This document shows, piece after piece, positions 7,905 to 15,845 of a stretch of DNA of 64,000 nucleotides. The DNA is taken from NCBI RefSeq assembly GCF_001634385.1, contig NZ_LIIN01000002.1, positions 1-64,000 of the forward strand. Direction: 5' to 3'. The stretch is from Rathayibacter tanaceti (lineage in GTDB: Bacteria > Actinomycetota > Actinomycetes > Actinomycetales > Microbacteriaceae). Made by a program: the position numbers and the translations under genes. Every line of letters starts with the position of its first letter. Position 1 is the first letter of the stretch. The notes beneath the pieces are model-generated. The model did no database searches. It was not told the DNA's origin and saw only the letters and a program-made list of their open reading frames with translations.

Positions 7905-9119
7905 TCAGCGCACCTCGATCCGGATCATCGCGGCGGCCCGCGCAGCGAGGTCCTCGGCGGCCTGGGCGGATGCTGCCGCGGCGACGACCTCTCCGACCCG
8001 CCACCAGCTGGCGTCGGCGTCCTGAACCTGATCGCCCGGCTCGACCGCGACCATGACCTCACGGACCCCGGCGAGCGCGCGGGCCGCCTCCACTCCCGAG
8101 ATGGAGACCACCGTGCCCGTCCGCGCTTCCAGGAAGCGCTTGCTGATCGCGACGGCCGTGGGCGGCTCCGACGGTGGGACCGGCCGGCCGGTCGCGAGGG
8201 CGATGAGCTCCCTCTCTGCGTCGCGTCCGGTCACCGCGGCGACCAGGGCCGGGATGCCGTCTCCGCCGGTGCGGGCGTGCGATTCGACGACGACGACTCC
8301 GTCCGCACCCAGGATCACCTCGGTGTGCGCCGGGCCCGCGCGGAAGCCGATCCGATCGAGGAGCTCTCGGACCGCGTCCATGACCCGGCGGGCCCCCTCA
8401 CCGGAGAGTCGGGCGGGGACGGTGTGCGCGACTTCCACCCGGTGCTCGTTGGTCGTCTTCTCGACGATCGCCAGGAACTCGTGCCGCCCGTCCGTGCTGA
8501 CGCTCTCCACACTGAACTCGGGACCGTCCACGTACCGCTCGATCATGAACCCGAACACCGGGAGGACGGCGCTGTACCGGTGCCCCTCCTCGAGCAGGGA
8601 CCGGACCTGCGCCCACACGGCGTCGAGTTCGCGAGCCTCCCGGACAGGGAACACTCCGAGACTCGCCGAGCCGCTCGTCGGCTTCACGATCAACGGCAGC
8701 CCGTGCTCGCGCACGAAGGAGGTCAGGTCGGCACGCGAGGACAGCACCGCCCACGGGAGCGCGAGGCGCGAGCCGGCGAGCGCGCGACGCAGCGCGGCCT
8801 TGTCGCGCAGCAGCGCTCCGACACCGCTGCTCGGCAGGCCCAGCGTGTCGGCGATCGCTTGGGCCGCTGCTATCGCGGGCTCGTGGTTCGTCACGACCCC
8901 CGAGAAACGGTGCTCGGCATGGAGCTGCTCGGCGAGCCGCACCAGGGCGGGGACGTCGGTGAGCGTGTGGCGCAGGGAGCGCACACAGAGCGCAGCGCTC
9001 GCCGGAGCAGCCATGGTCGGATCCTCGATGTGCACGACGGCGAGGCCGGCGTCGCGCACCTTCCAGAGCGTGCGCGCGCTGGCGCTGATCACGAGCACGC
9101 TCTCCGCTGGCGCGCTCAC
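7905..9119 (-). CDS. ATP-grasp carboxylate-amine ligase (copy B)
   Basis: This second ATP-grasp ligase has 404 residues. Its motifs parallel copy A but the sequence is clearly diverged: LPLIVKPTSGSASLGVFPV loop, FMIERYVDGPEFSVESVS, and AGPAHTEVILGADGVVVVESHARTGGDGIP split across the metal site. The N-terminal domain (VLVISASARTLWKVRDAGL) also fits the preATP-grasp fold. The GTG at 9119 overlaps the MFS stop as GTGA. Two different ligases in one operon suggest two successive amide bonds or one bond plus a modification. Amino-acid specificity cannot be read from sequence. Confidence 0.85.
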   Translation of the reverse strand: MSAPAESVLVISASARTLWKVRDAGLAVVHIEDPTMAAPASAALCVRSLRHTLTDVPALVRLAEQLHAEHRFSGVVTNHEPAIAAAQAIADTLGLPSSGVGALLRDKAALRRALAGSRLALPWAVLSSRADLTSFVREHGLPLIVKPTSGSASLGVFPVREARELDAVWAQVRSLLEEGHRYSAVLPVFGFMIERYVDGPEFSVESVSTDGRHEFLAIVEKTTNEHRVEVAHTVPARLSGEGARRVMDAVRELLDRIGFRAGPAHTEVILGADGVVVVESHARTGGDGIPALVAAVTGRDAERELIALATGRPVPPSEPPTAVAISKRFLEARTGTVVSISGVEAARALAGVREVMVAVEPGDQVQDADASWWRVGEVVAAAASAQAAEDLAARAAAMIRIEVR

Positions 9120-10366
9120 GTGAGGTTCTCCCTGGCGATCGGCGAGCGGAGGGCGCGCGTGACGATGGGGCCGACCGATGCCGCAGCGAGGAGCAGGGCG
9201 AGGCCCAGCAGCGTCCAGCCCAGGACCCCGTGCCCCAGCACGATCCAGGTCACCACCAGCGGGCCGAGCGCCTCCGCGAGCGTGCCGCCCATACCGAAGA
9301 AGCCCTGGTACTGGCCGTACCGCTGATCGGGGACCAGCCGGAAGCTGATCTCCGTCATGCTCGAGGTCTGGATCATCTCGCCGAAGGTCAGGACCACGGC
9401 CGCGCCGACGAGCACCGCGATCGCCGGCTCCGGGCTCGTCGGCAGGCTCGCTGCGCCGAACAGCGCCATCGCGGCGAGCAGCAGCAGTCCCGCCCATCGC
9501 AGCCGCCGGACTCCGACGAGGACGCCGGTCACCTCGCGCGCGACCCGGTACTGCAGCAGCACGACGAGTGCGGTGTTGATCACGAAGACGAGCGCCACCG
9601 ACCATGTGGGCGCCTGGGTGTCGCGCACGATCCAGAGGGGGAGAGCGACGTCGATCAGCGTGATGTGCAGCGAGAGCACACCGTTCGCGATGCCGAGACC
9701 CACGTACGGGCCGTCCCGGAAGACTCCGAGCATGCTCCGCAGCGACCCGCCGCGCCCGCCCTCCTCGCGCTCCGGCGCCGGTCCCGTCCTCGTTGCGAGC
9801 ACCAGCCCGGCCGACACCACAAAGGTCACGGCGTCGATGAGGAAGACCGCCCGGAAGACCGCCTCGTCCGCACTCTCCAGGGCGATGCCGCCGACGACCG
9901 CCCCGAGCGCGAGACCCGAGTTGCTCGTAGCGGTCAGAACGGCACGTACGCGGGTCACGATCTCCGGACGGAAGGTCCGTCCGATGACCGCCGCTCGTGC
10001 CGACTGAGTGCCCTGAGTGCAGACCGCGAGCACGACCGAGGCGACGGCGAAGACCACGATGCTCGGAACGACGACGAACGCCGCGACCGAGGCTCCGCAG
10101 GCGAGCAGCATCACCGCCGCCACGATCCGAGGGTCGGAGCGGTCCGCGAGATGACCCGCGGGCACACTGAGCGCCATCGCGACGAGCCACGACGCGGTCA
10201 GGACGGCGCCGTAGACCACCGGGGAGACGTCGAGGATCTGGGTGAAGAAGAGCGCGGCGCAGACGTAGAAGATGCCGTCACCGAGGTAGGTGACGAAGTA
10301 CGAGGCCGAGAAGACCACCAGCCGGCGGTCGCGGAGGGTCGCCACCCGAGTATCCGTCGCGGTCAT
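9116..10366 (-). CDS. MFS transporter, probable product exporter
   Basis: The 416-residue integral membrane protein has about twelve hydrophobic helices and the MFS loop signature GHLADRSDPR between helices 2 and 3. A second cytoplasmic basic loop (RVAREVTGVLVGVRRLR) lies mid-protein. Its place inside the biosynthetic operon, overlapping both neighbours by four bases, argues that it exports the cluster product and gives self-protection. The start at 10366 follows the alpha-oxoamine synthase stop as ATGA. Transport direction is inferred from context, not from sequence. Confidence 0.85.
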   Translation of the reverse strand: MTATDTRVATLRDRRLVVFSASYFVTYLGDGIFYVCAALFFTQILDVSPVVYGAVLTASWLVAMALSVPAGHLADRSDPRIVAAVMLLACGASVAAFVVVPSIVVFAVASVVLAVCTQGTQSARAAVIGRTFRPEIVTRVRAVLTATSNSGLALGAVVGGIALESADEAVFRAVFLIDAVTFVVSAGLVLATRTGPAPEREEGGRGGSLRSMLGVFRDGPYVGLGIANGVLSLHITLIDVALPLWIVRDTQAPTWSVALVFVINTALVVLLQYRVAREVTGVLVGVRRLRWAGLLLLAAMALFGAASLPTSPEPAIAVLVGAAVVLTFGEMIQTSSMTEISFRLVPDQRYGQYQGFFGMGGTLAEALGPLVVTWIVLGHGVLGWTLLGLALLLAAASVGPIVTRALRSPIARENLT

Positions 10367-11628
10367 CGCGCACGCTCCCCCGACCCCGATGAGGCCGTCG
10401 TTCCGTCGCTCGCGACCGCCGCGGCGGCGCGGTCGATCTGCTCGGGAGTGTGCAGCGCCGAGATCGCGAAGCGCAGCAGCGCAGAGCCCTGTTCCACCGT
10501 CGGGTAGAAGGCGGGGAGCATGATGATCCCCTCGGCGCGGAGGCGTCGCGCGGCCGCAAGCCCCTCCGCCTCGCGCGCGAAGCGGACGCCGCGGACAGGA
10601 GAGCGCAGTCCCTCGTTGAGGACCCGCCCGCTGAGAGCGTCGTCGAATCGCGCGATGTTCGACCACAGCCGCTCCTGCAGGGGTACGACCTCGCCCGAGA
10701 GGTGCATCTCGGCGGCCGCCACGTCGGCCGCCAGCATCGGGAGCATGATCGAGTGGCCGAACACCAGCGGATTGGCCGATGTGCGCAGAGCCCGGACGTC
10801 GTCATCGCCCGCGACCACGGCGAATCCGCCGGAGCCTCCGAACGCCTTCGACAGGGAGCCGGCGAGGACGACATTGTCGGGGAGCCGGCCGCCGAACGCG
10901 GTGAACGCCCAGCCGGCTCCGGCCGGTCCGTCGATGGAGATGCCGTGCGCGTCGTCGACGTACAGGTATCCCCCGGCCGCCGCGAGCCGGTCCGCCAGCT
11001 CCACGACCGGCACGAGCCCGCTCATCGAGCCGACTCCGTCGACGAGGAGGATCGGCGTGCCGCCCGCGCGACGGACAGCGGCGAGGCGCTCCTCGACCGC
11101 GAGCGTCTCGGCGACGTCGACCCTCGTGGTCGGCCCCAGCTGGTCGAGGATGCCGCGCAGCACCTGCATCGACGCGTGCGCCGTGCGGTCCACGAGGAAC
11201 TCGACCCGCCCCTCGACCGGGTAGCCGGGCAGGCCGTTCGCGCCGAGCACGGGCAGCACTCCCAGATGCACGCTACTGGTCGAGGTGAAGACGCAGACCG
11301 GCGCGCCCGCGTAGACCTCGCGGAGGAGCGCCTCGAGCTCGCCGAGGTACCGCGGCCGCATCCGGTTGCGCGACGACGAGAGGTGCAGTCCGAACTCGTC
11401 GAGGGCGCGGTGAGCCGCCTCGACGAGCCTCGGATGCGTCTCGAGTCCGAGGTAGGAGCAGGAGACGAACTCGATCGTCTCGCTGCCGTCCTCGAGCGTG
11501 ACCCGCTTCCCGTCCCGGCCGACGACGACGTGCCCGGTCAGTCCCTCCTCGAAGGCCCGATCCAGGGCGTCCGACGCGCTCTCGAGCCGTCGGTGCATCC
11601 AACTCGTCGATGCCTCCGCAGCCCTCAT
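10363..11628 (-). CDS. Alpha-oxoamine synthase (BioF/KBL-like, PLP-dependent)
   Basis: This 421-residue fold-type I PLP enzyme is of the 8-amino-7-oxononanoate synthase / 2-amino-3-ketobutyrate ligase family. The PLP lysine is K261 in AGSLSKAFGGSGG. The DDAHG motif (D225-G229) and a substrate-contact SRNRMRPRYLGELEALLREV region are intact, and the helix after EFVSCSYLGLETHP matches the family. Such enzymes condense an amino acid with an acyl thioester, losing CO2, to make an alpha-aminoketone. No other biotin genes are present, so a secondary-metabolite role is favoured over biotin synthesis. The ATG at 11628 overlaps the methyltransferase stop. Acyl donor and amino acid are unknown; the neighbouring PaaK-like enzyme is a candidate donor maker. 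Confidence 0.85.
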   Translation of the reverse strand: MRAAEASTSWMHRRLESASDALDRAFEEGLTGHVVVGRDGKRVTLEDGSETIEFVSCSYLGLETHPRLVEAAHRALDEFGLHLSSSRNRMRPRYLGELEALLREVYAGAPVCVFTSTSSVHLGVLPVLGANGLPGYPVEGRVEFLVDRTAHASMQVLRGILDQLGPTTRVDVAETLAVEERLAAVRRAGGTPILLVDGVGSMSGLVPVVELADRLAAAGGYLYVDDAHGISIDGPAGAGWAFTAFGGRLPDNVVLAGSLSKAFGGSGGFAVVAGDDDVRALRTSANPLVFGHSIMLPMLAADVAAAEMHLSGEVVPLQERLWSNIARFDDALSGRVLNEGLRSPVRGVRFAREAEGLAAARRLRAEGIIMLPAFYPTVEQGSALLRFAISALHTPEQIDRAAAAVASDGTTASSGSGERAR

Positions 11629-12449
11629 CGCCGTGCCGCCCGGGTGATGCGGGTCTCACCGGCGGAGTCGAGGACGGTCTGGACCTCGGCGAAACCCTGC
11701 GCCTCCAGCAGCGCACGCACGGCCTCGGGTTGAGCGCGATCGTGCTCGAGCAGAAGCGTGCCCTGCGCCGGCAGGACCGTGCGGGCGACCTCGACCGCGC
11801 GCCGGATCAGATCGAGGCCGTCGCCGCCTCCGTAGAGGGCCTCTCGCGGCTGATGCTCCGCCCACTCCGGCAGGAGCCGCAGGTCCTGCGGAACATACGG
11901 CGCGTTCGCGACCACGACGTCCGCCGGAGCCAGTCCCCGCGCGTCCGTCTCGTAGAGGTCGGCCTGCACGGCGGTGACCGAGGACCGCTCCGAACCGAGC
12001 AGACGGGCGATGTTGCGGCGCAGGTAGCGCATCGGCACCTCGTCGCGCTCGATCAGGGTGACGCGCGCATCGGGCCGGCGCAGAGCGATGCCGATCCCGA
12101 GAGTCCCGACGCCCGCGCACAGGTCGAGGACGGCGCCGCCCCGCCTCAGGATCTCCGGCGCCGCCGCGAGCTCGATGATCCGCGTGCTCTCCGCGCGCGG
12201 GATGAACGCTCCCGTGCCGACTGTGTACGTCGCTCCGTCCACGAGTGCCATTCCGACGATGTGCTCCAGCGGGATCCGCTCCTCGCGCTCGGCGACGGCA
12301 CGCTCCAGCTCTGCCTGGGCCGAGGCCGCATCGTCCGGTCCGAGGAAGCGGTCCAGGAGCGCGCGGGCGTCGCCCTCCGGGTCCCAGACACCGGCTCGAG
12401 TGAGCCGTCGCGTCACCTCGCGCTGGAGAGTCGCGCGTGCGACCGTCAC
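11625..12449 (-). CDS. PrmC/HemK-like class I methyltransferase
   Basis: The 274-residue protein has the PrmC architecture: a helical N-terminal domain, the FIPRAEST linker (PrmC: FIPRPET), the SAM-binding VLDLCAGVGTLGIGIAL, and the catalytic NPPY position reading NAPY in VVVANAPYVP. The NAPY form is typical of an actinobacterial branch related to PrmC whose substrate is unknown; classical PrmC methylates release-factor glutamine. Placement between an FAD oxidase and an alpha-oxoamine synthase, with GTGA/ATGA overlaps on both sides, suggests N-methylation of a pathway intermediate. A duplicated housekeeping-type function is the alternative. The start GTG at 12449 is set by the overlap with the oxidase stop. 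Confidence 0.8.
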   Translation of the reverse strand: MTVARATLQREVTRRLTRAGVWDPEGDARALLDRFLGPDDAASAQAELERAVAEREERIPLEHIVGMALVDGATYTVGTGAFIPRAESTRIIELAAAPEILRRGGAVLDLCAGVGTLGIGIALRRPDARVTLIERDEVPMRYLRRNIARLLGSERSSVTAVQADLYETDARGLAPADVVVANAPYVPQDLRLLPEWAEHQPREALYGGGDGLDLIRRAVEVARTVLPAQGTLLLEHDRAQPEAVRALLEAQGFAEVQTVLDSAGETRITRAARR

Positions 12450-13879
12450 GACCACTCTCCGTAGTAGCGCTCGAGTCGAGCCCGGATCGGCGCGCTCATC
12501 GCGGCGACCAGCTCGGCCGGCGGAGTGAACGTCTCGTGCAGGCCGTCGACCAGCTCGGCGTAGTGACGGTGCAGATGGCGCTCGATGCGCGGCGGCCATT
12601 CGGAGATGACGTTCCAGCGGTACTCCCACCCCGTCGCCATCATGTGCTCCACGGTCGTCTCGACGACCGACGCACGGTCTCCCGTGGCCAGCGGCGCACG
12701 CACCGGCTCGAAGTCGCGCAGGAACGACCAGTGCCCCTCGCTGCCCTCGACCAGTCCTGCGACGTGGCCGGCGATCAGCGGCGACTGGTGCAGGCCGTCG
12801 CGGTAGGTGCCGGTCGCGAGGAACAGGCCGTCGATGCCGGTCGGACCGATCAACGGGAAGCCGTCGGCGGGGATCGGCCGATTGCCGACCTGCACGCGCA
12901 GGAGCGCGGCCTCGGCGAGGTTCGTGTGCAGCTGGTCGATCGCGCAGCCGATGAGGAACTGCAGGTCACCGAGTGCGGCGGTCTCGCGGGGCTCCGGCGA
13001 GACGATGTTCGTCGCGCCGACGTACAGCGTGGAGTCGTCCCGGGGGACAGCGTGGAGCCCGCAGGCGAAGGCCCGGTTGGGAGTCCGGATCACGGTGCGC
13101 GGAAGAGGCCTCTCCTCCGGCTCGAGCAGGACGGACACCCCGTAGCCGCTCACCATCGGAGGGATCTTCGCGCGGATGTCCGGCACGTCGTCGAGGAGGG
13201 AGAGCGAGCGGGCACCGGCGGCGATGACCACGGAGCCGGCCGTGAGGACCGTCCCGTCGACGAGTTCGACGCCGGTGAGACGGCCCGCCGTGACGACAAC
13301 CCGGCGCGCTTCGCGCTCGTCGACGACTCCGCCGTAGCGCGCGAGAGCAGCATCGGACTTGACCAGGAGCCGGTGGGAGTCGACCGAGCGCTCCCCCGGG
13401 ATGTGCAGCGCACGGAGAGGGCGCACGAGGTCGTTCGGATCCAGCCAGTCGATGGCGTCGGCGTCGACGTCCTCGTAGGGCTCCTGCGCCTCGTCGAGCG
13501 AGGAGATGATCGCCGCGTAGTTCCCGCTGTCGACGGCGCGGGAACCGGCGGAGTTCAGGATGACCGTCGTCCCGTCCGAGGTGAAGAGCGACTCCTCGTC
13601 ACCGGAGGCGTCCGCGAGCAGCTCGTCCCACTCCGGCCAGAAGCGTCGTGCCTCGATGTCCATGGCGAGCTTCGCGCGGCCGTGCTCGGAGGCGAGGACA
13701 CTCGTCGTCACCTCGCCGAAGCATCCCAGCATCGCGCCGGCCGCCGTGCTCGCGGCCAGGGGCCGGGCCGCGCGGCCGAGCCGGGTGACGCGGTGACCGC
13801 GCCGTGCCAACTCGAGACTGATCGCGCTGCCCAGAGCGCCGTTGCCGATCACGATCGTGTCGCCCGCCGGTGTCGTCAC
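12446..13879 (-). CDS. FAD-dependent DAO-family amine/amino acid oxidase
   Basis: The 477-residue protein begins with a dinucleotide fold (TIVIGNGALGSAISLELARRG) and continues with the DAO/ThiO pattern: an AASTAAGAMLG segment after the FAD beta-alpha-beta unit, VVIAAGARS, and a C-terminal GLFLATGTYRDGLHQSP loop near the flavin. Members oxidise the amine of glycine, D-amino acids or N-methyl amines. About 90 residues extend past the usual end. It is the first gene of the coupled operon. GTG at 13879 follows a strong GAGGGAGG site, and a dyad-containing 95-base spacer separates it from the regulator upstream. It probably oxidises an amino acid intermediate, but the substrate is not identifiable. 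Confidence 0.85.
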   Translation of the reverse strand: MTTPAGDTIVIGNGALGSAISLELARRGHRVTRLGRAARPLAASTAAGAMLGCFGEVTTSVLASEHGRAKLAMDIEARRFWPEWDELLADASGDEESLFTSDGTTVILNSAGSRAVDSGNYAAIISSLDEAQEPYEDVDADAIDWLDPNDLVRPLRALHIPGERSVDSHRLLVKSDAALARYGGVVDEREARRVVVTAGRLTGVELVDGTVLTAGSVVIAAGARSLSLLDDVPDIRAKIPPMVSGYGVSVLLEPEERPLPRTVIRTPNRAFACGLHAVPRDDSTLYVGATNIVSPEPRETAALGDLQFLIGCAIDQLHTNLAEAALLRVQVGNRPIPADGFPLIGPTGIDGLFLATGTYRDGLHQSPLIAGHVAGLVEGSEGHWSFLRDFEPVRAPLATGDRASVVETTVEHMMATGWEYRWNVISEWPPRIERHLHRHYAELVDGLHETFTPPAELVAAMSAPIRARLERYYGEWS

Positions 13880-13905
13880 CAGATCCTCCCTCGTCGTGGT
13901 CGATC

Positions 13906-13947
13906 GCCGCCGTCGGGCGGGACCTCGATGAGGTTAGGGACGGCGGC
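13906..13947. promoter_or_regulatory. Inverted repeat between regulator and biosynthetic operon (candidate operator)
   Basis: GCCGCCGTC at 13906-13914 and GACGGCGGC at 13939-13947 form a perfect 9-bp inverted repeat with a 24-base spacer. It lies in the only non-coding gap of the regulator-operon stretch, directly upstream of the first biosynthetic gene. It could be the binding site for the ArsR-type regulator encoded upstream, or a hairpin attenuator/terminator of the regulator transcript. Confidence 0.4.
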
Positions 13948-13974
13948 CGCGAATCGACGAACCGTTGAGCGGAG

Positions 13975-14991
13975 CTAAAGGATGCGCCGCGAGAAGACGG
14001 GAGCGGCGGAGGCGCCGAGGAGGTCCTCTCCTGCGCGCGTCAGCGAATGCACGGAGTTGCGGCCGCGGCGGTCGGTCGTCACCAGGCCGCAGTCGCGCAG
14101 CACGGCGATGTGTTGGCTGACGGCCCCCGGAGTGACTCCCGCGATCGACGCGAGGGCTCCCGTGGTCACAGGGCTGCGGACAGAGTGCAGGATCGTCGCC
14201 CTGACCCGCCCCAGCAGGTTGCTCAGCGGGTCGGGATCCTCGGGCTCCTCGCTCCAGAAGTCCCTCGCGAGCGTCCGCGGATACACCAGCATCGGCTCCA
14301 GCGGGGGCAGCATGGTGAGCACCTCCGACTGCGAGAAGACGCTGGGCACGAAGGCGATCCCGGCGCCGCCCATGGTGGTGGAGAAGTCGTAGGTGCTGCG
14401 CACGCTCAGCGTCGTGCCGTCCCAGCTCACCCGCTCGTTGACCGAGGAGAGCATCGCTGCTGTTCCGCCGCGCTCCGCGAGCAGGGTCCGGTCGCGGATG
14501 TCGTGGCTGAGGGAGTGGTCGAGGCGCCCCCAGATCGGTTCGAGCACGGCGCGCCAGTACGACTCGAGCTGGTCGGCGACCACCGGCAGCGCCTGTTCGG
14601 GGTGCTGCACCGCGAAAGTCCGGGCCGTCGCTGTCCGCGCTTTCCACTCCCTCGTGGTCCCCGGATCCCGCTCCATCCAGTCGACTTGGGCTGCGAACTC
14701 TTCCGCGGGCGTGGCCCGCACCTCCTCCAGCTGTGTCCGGAACGAGGGCGCGAACCGCGGGCTGGGTGTGAGGACGTCCGGCACGTACCCGGTGCTGGGC
14801 ACGAGGGAGCGGAGCACTCGCAGGTCGACGCCCTTCAGGCGCCCACGCGCGTGCTCCAGGAACGGGCCGAACTGCGACGCGGCCCCCGGCCGCGTCAGTG
14901 CCCGCAGGCTGAAGACGGCCTCCCCGATCGGCGACGGCGTGAGCCGGACTCGGGCGACATCGGTCGCGGAGGCCTCGTAGGTTATCGCCAC
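13975..14991 (-). CDS. ArsR-type winged-helix transcriptional regulator with large N-terminal domain
   Basis: The protein has 338 residues. The last ~90 form a helix-turn-helix: VRATILHSVRSPVTTGALAS, then IAGVTPGAVSQHIAVLRDCG and a wing, which matches ArsR/HTH_20 domains. The N-terminal ~240 residues are of the actinobacterial type found fused to such HTHs (PSTGYVPDVLTPSP, RGGTAAMLSSVNERVSWDG) and may bind a ligand. No metal-binding cysteine box is present. GTG at 14991 overlaps the GNAT stop, so the two genes are cotranscribed. Position immediately upstream of, and on the same strand as, the biosynthetic operon makes it the likely cluster regulator. Confidence 0.8.
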   Translation of the reverse strand: MAITYEASATDVARVRLTPSPIGEAVFSLRALTRPGAASQFGPFLEHARGRLKGVDLRVLRSLVPSTGYVPDVLTPSPRFAPSFRTQLEEVRATPAEEFAAQVDWMERDPGTTREWKARTATARTFAVQHPEQALPVVADQLESYWRAVLEPIWGRLDHSLSHDIRDRTLLAERGGTAAMLSSVNERVSWDGTTLSVRSTYDFSTTMGGAGIAFVPSVFSQSEVLTMLPPLEPMLVYPRTLARDFWSEEPEDPDPLSNLLGRVRATILHSVRSPVTTGALASIAGVTPGAVSQHIAVLRDCGLVTTDRRGRNSVHSLTRAGEDLLGASAAPVFSRRIL

Positions 14992-15560
14992 GGTGCGTCG
15001 TCGCGGATGAGGTCCTCCTCGAGCGCCGCGTAGACGAACTCGCTCCCCCACGCCCCCGACAGGCGTCGATCGTTCTCGACCAGGTGCGCCTCGCGCCGGA
15101 ATCCCAGACGTCGGCACAGCAGCACCGAGCGCTCGTTCTCGGTGTCGAGCCGGGCGAACAGCCGATGCGCGCCGTACTCCGAGAAGGCGAGCTCGGCGAT
15201 CGCCCGCGCGGCTTCGGTGGCGTAGCCTCTGCCCGCGTCCTCCGGGTTGAAGACCCAGCCGATCTCGAGCTGCGAGGCCCGACGATCCGACAGGGTGAGG
15301 ACGACCTCCCCGACGACCCGACGCTCCCCGCGCACCCGGATCGCGAAAATCAGGGTGTCTCCCTCGGCCTCGAGCGTCGTGGTCGCGACGGCCCGCTCGA
15401 TGCCCGCCGCGCAGGCCTCCCTGCTGAGCGGCTCGCGGTAGAGGTAACGGGCGACGTCCTCCCGCGATTGGTACGCGAGACGATCGTCGAGATCGCCGCT
15501 GTCGAAGCGTGTGATGTCGAGGCGACGGGTGGTGAGGATCAGCGGCACCGTGTGCTCCAT
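14982..15560 (-). CDS. GNAT acetyltransferase, RimJ/RimL-like
   Basis: The 192-residue protein has the Acetyltransf_3 layout: LTTRRLDITRF at the start, EIGWVFNPEDAGRGYATEA carrying the acetyl-CoA loop (GRGYAT), and a final GAHRLFARLDTENERSVLL helix with LGFRREA. Family members N-acetylate amino groups of proteins, antibiotics or small metabolites. It overlaps the ArsR-type regulator by 10 bases and may give resistance to, or modify, the aromatic amine product of the adjacent cluster, though that is inference. A broken paralogous fragment lies at the other end of the decayed island near 18.9 kb. Confidence 0.85.
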   Translation of the reverse strand: MEHTVPLILTTRRLDITRFDSGDLDDRLAYQSREDVARYLYREPLSREACAAGIERAVATTTLEAEGDTLIFAIRVRGERRVVGEVVLTLSDRRASQLEIGWVFNPEDAGRGYATEAARAIAELAFSEYGAHRLFARLDTENERSVLLCRRLGFRREAHLVENDRRLSGAWGSEFVYAALEEDLIRDDAPWR

Positions 15561-15845
15561 GCGCCCAGTCTCTCATCCTCCCGGTCCCGTTCCCGGGGAC
15601 GCAGCGGCCTTCTCTCACCGAAGGCACTCGGGTCACCGTCGTGACGGGACGGCCGCCGCCGCCGCCGGTCCACTCCGGCGAGTTCGCGGCGCCTCGGCTC
15701 GGTCGACGCCTGCCTGCTCCGGCCTGCGGGAACGAGCCCGGATCAGTGGATCGCGGCGTGGCCGAGCTCGGTGCGAAGGGCCGAGCGTCACACGGTGGAA
15801 CGGAACTCCAGTCGACTCAACGGGTGTCGGCCGTAGGGGGCTGAT
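15561..15845. other. Non-coding stretch between GNAT gene and IS remnant
   Basis: No credible gene, RNA or repeat is seen here. The right end (TAGGGGGCTGATTCAC near 15835) resembles the terminal sequence of IS5-type elements and may be one remaining end of the transposon. Confidence 0.4.

Noticed and set aside
10363-11628. Biotin biosynthesis role (bioF) for the oxoamine synthase
   Set aside because: No bioA, bioB, bioD or pimeloyl-thioester genes nearby, and the gene is embedded in a coupled secondary-metabolite operon.
2222-13879. Assignment to a stravidin/amiclenomycin or chloramphenicol cluster
   Set aside because: Shared chorismate-amination logic only. No homologating enzyme, NRPS or halogenase is present, so a named product would be a guess.
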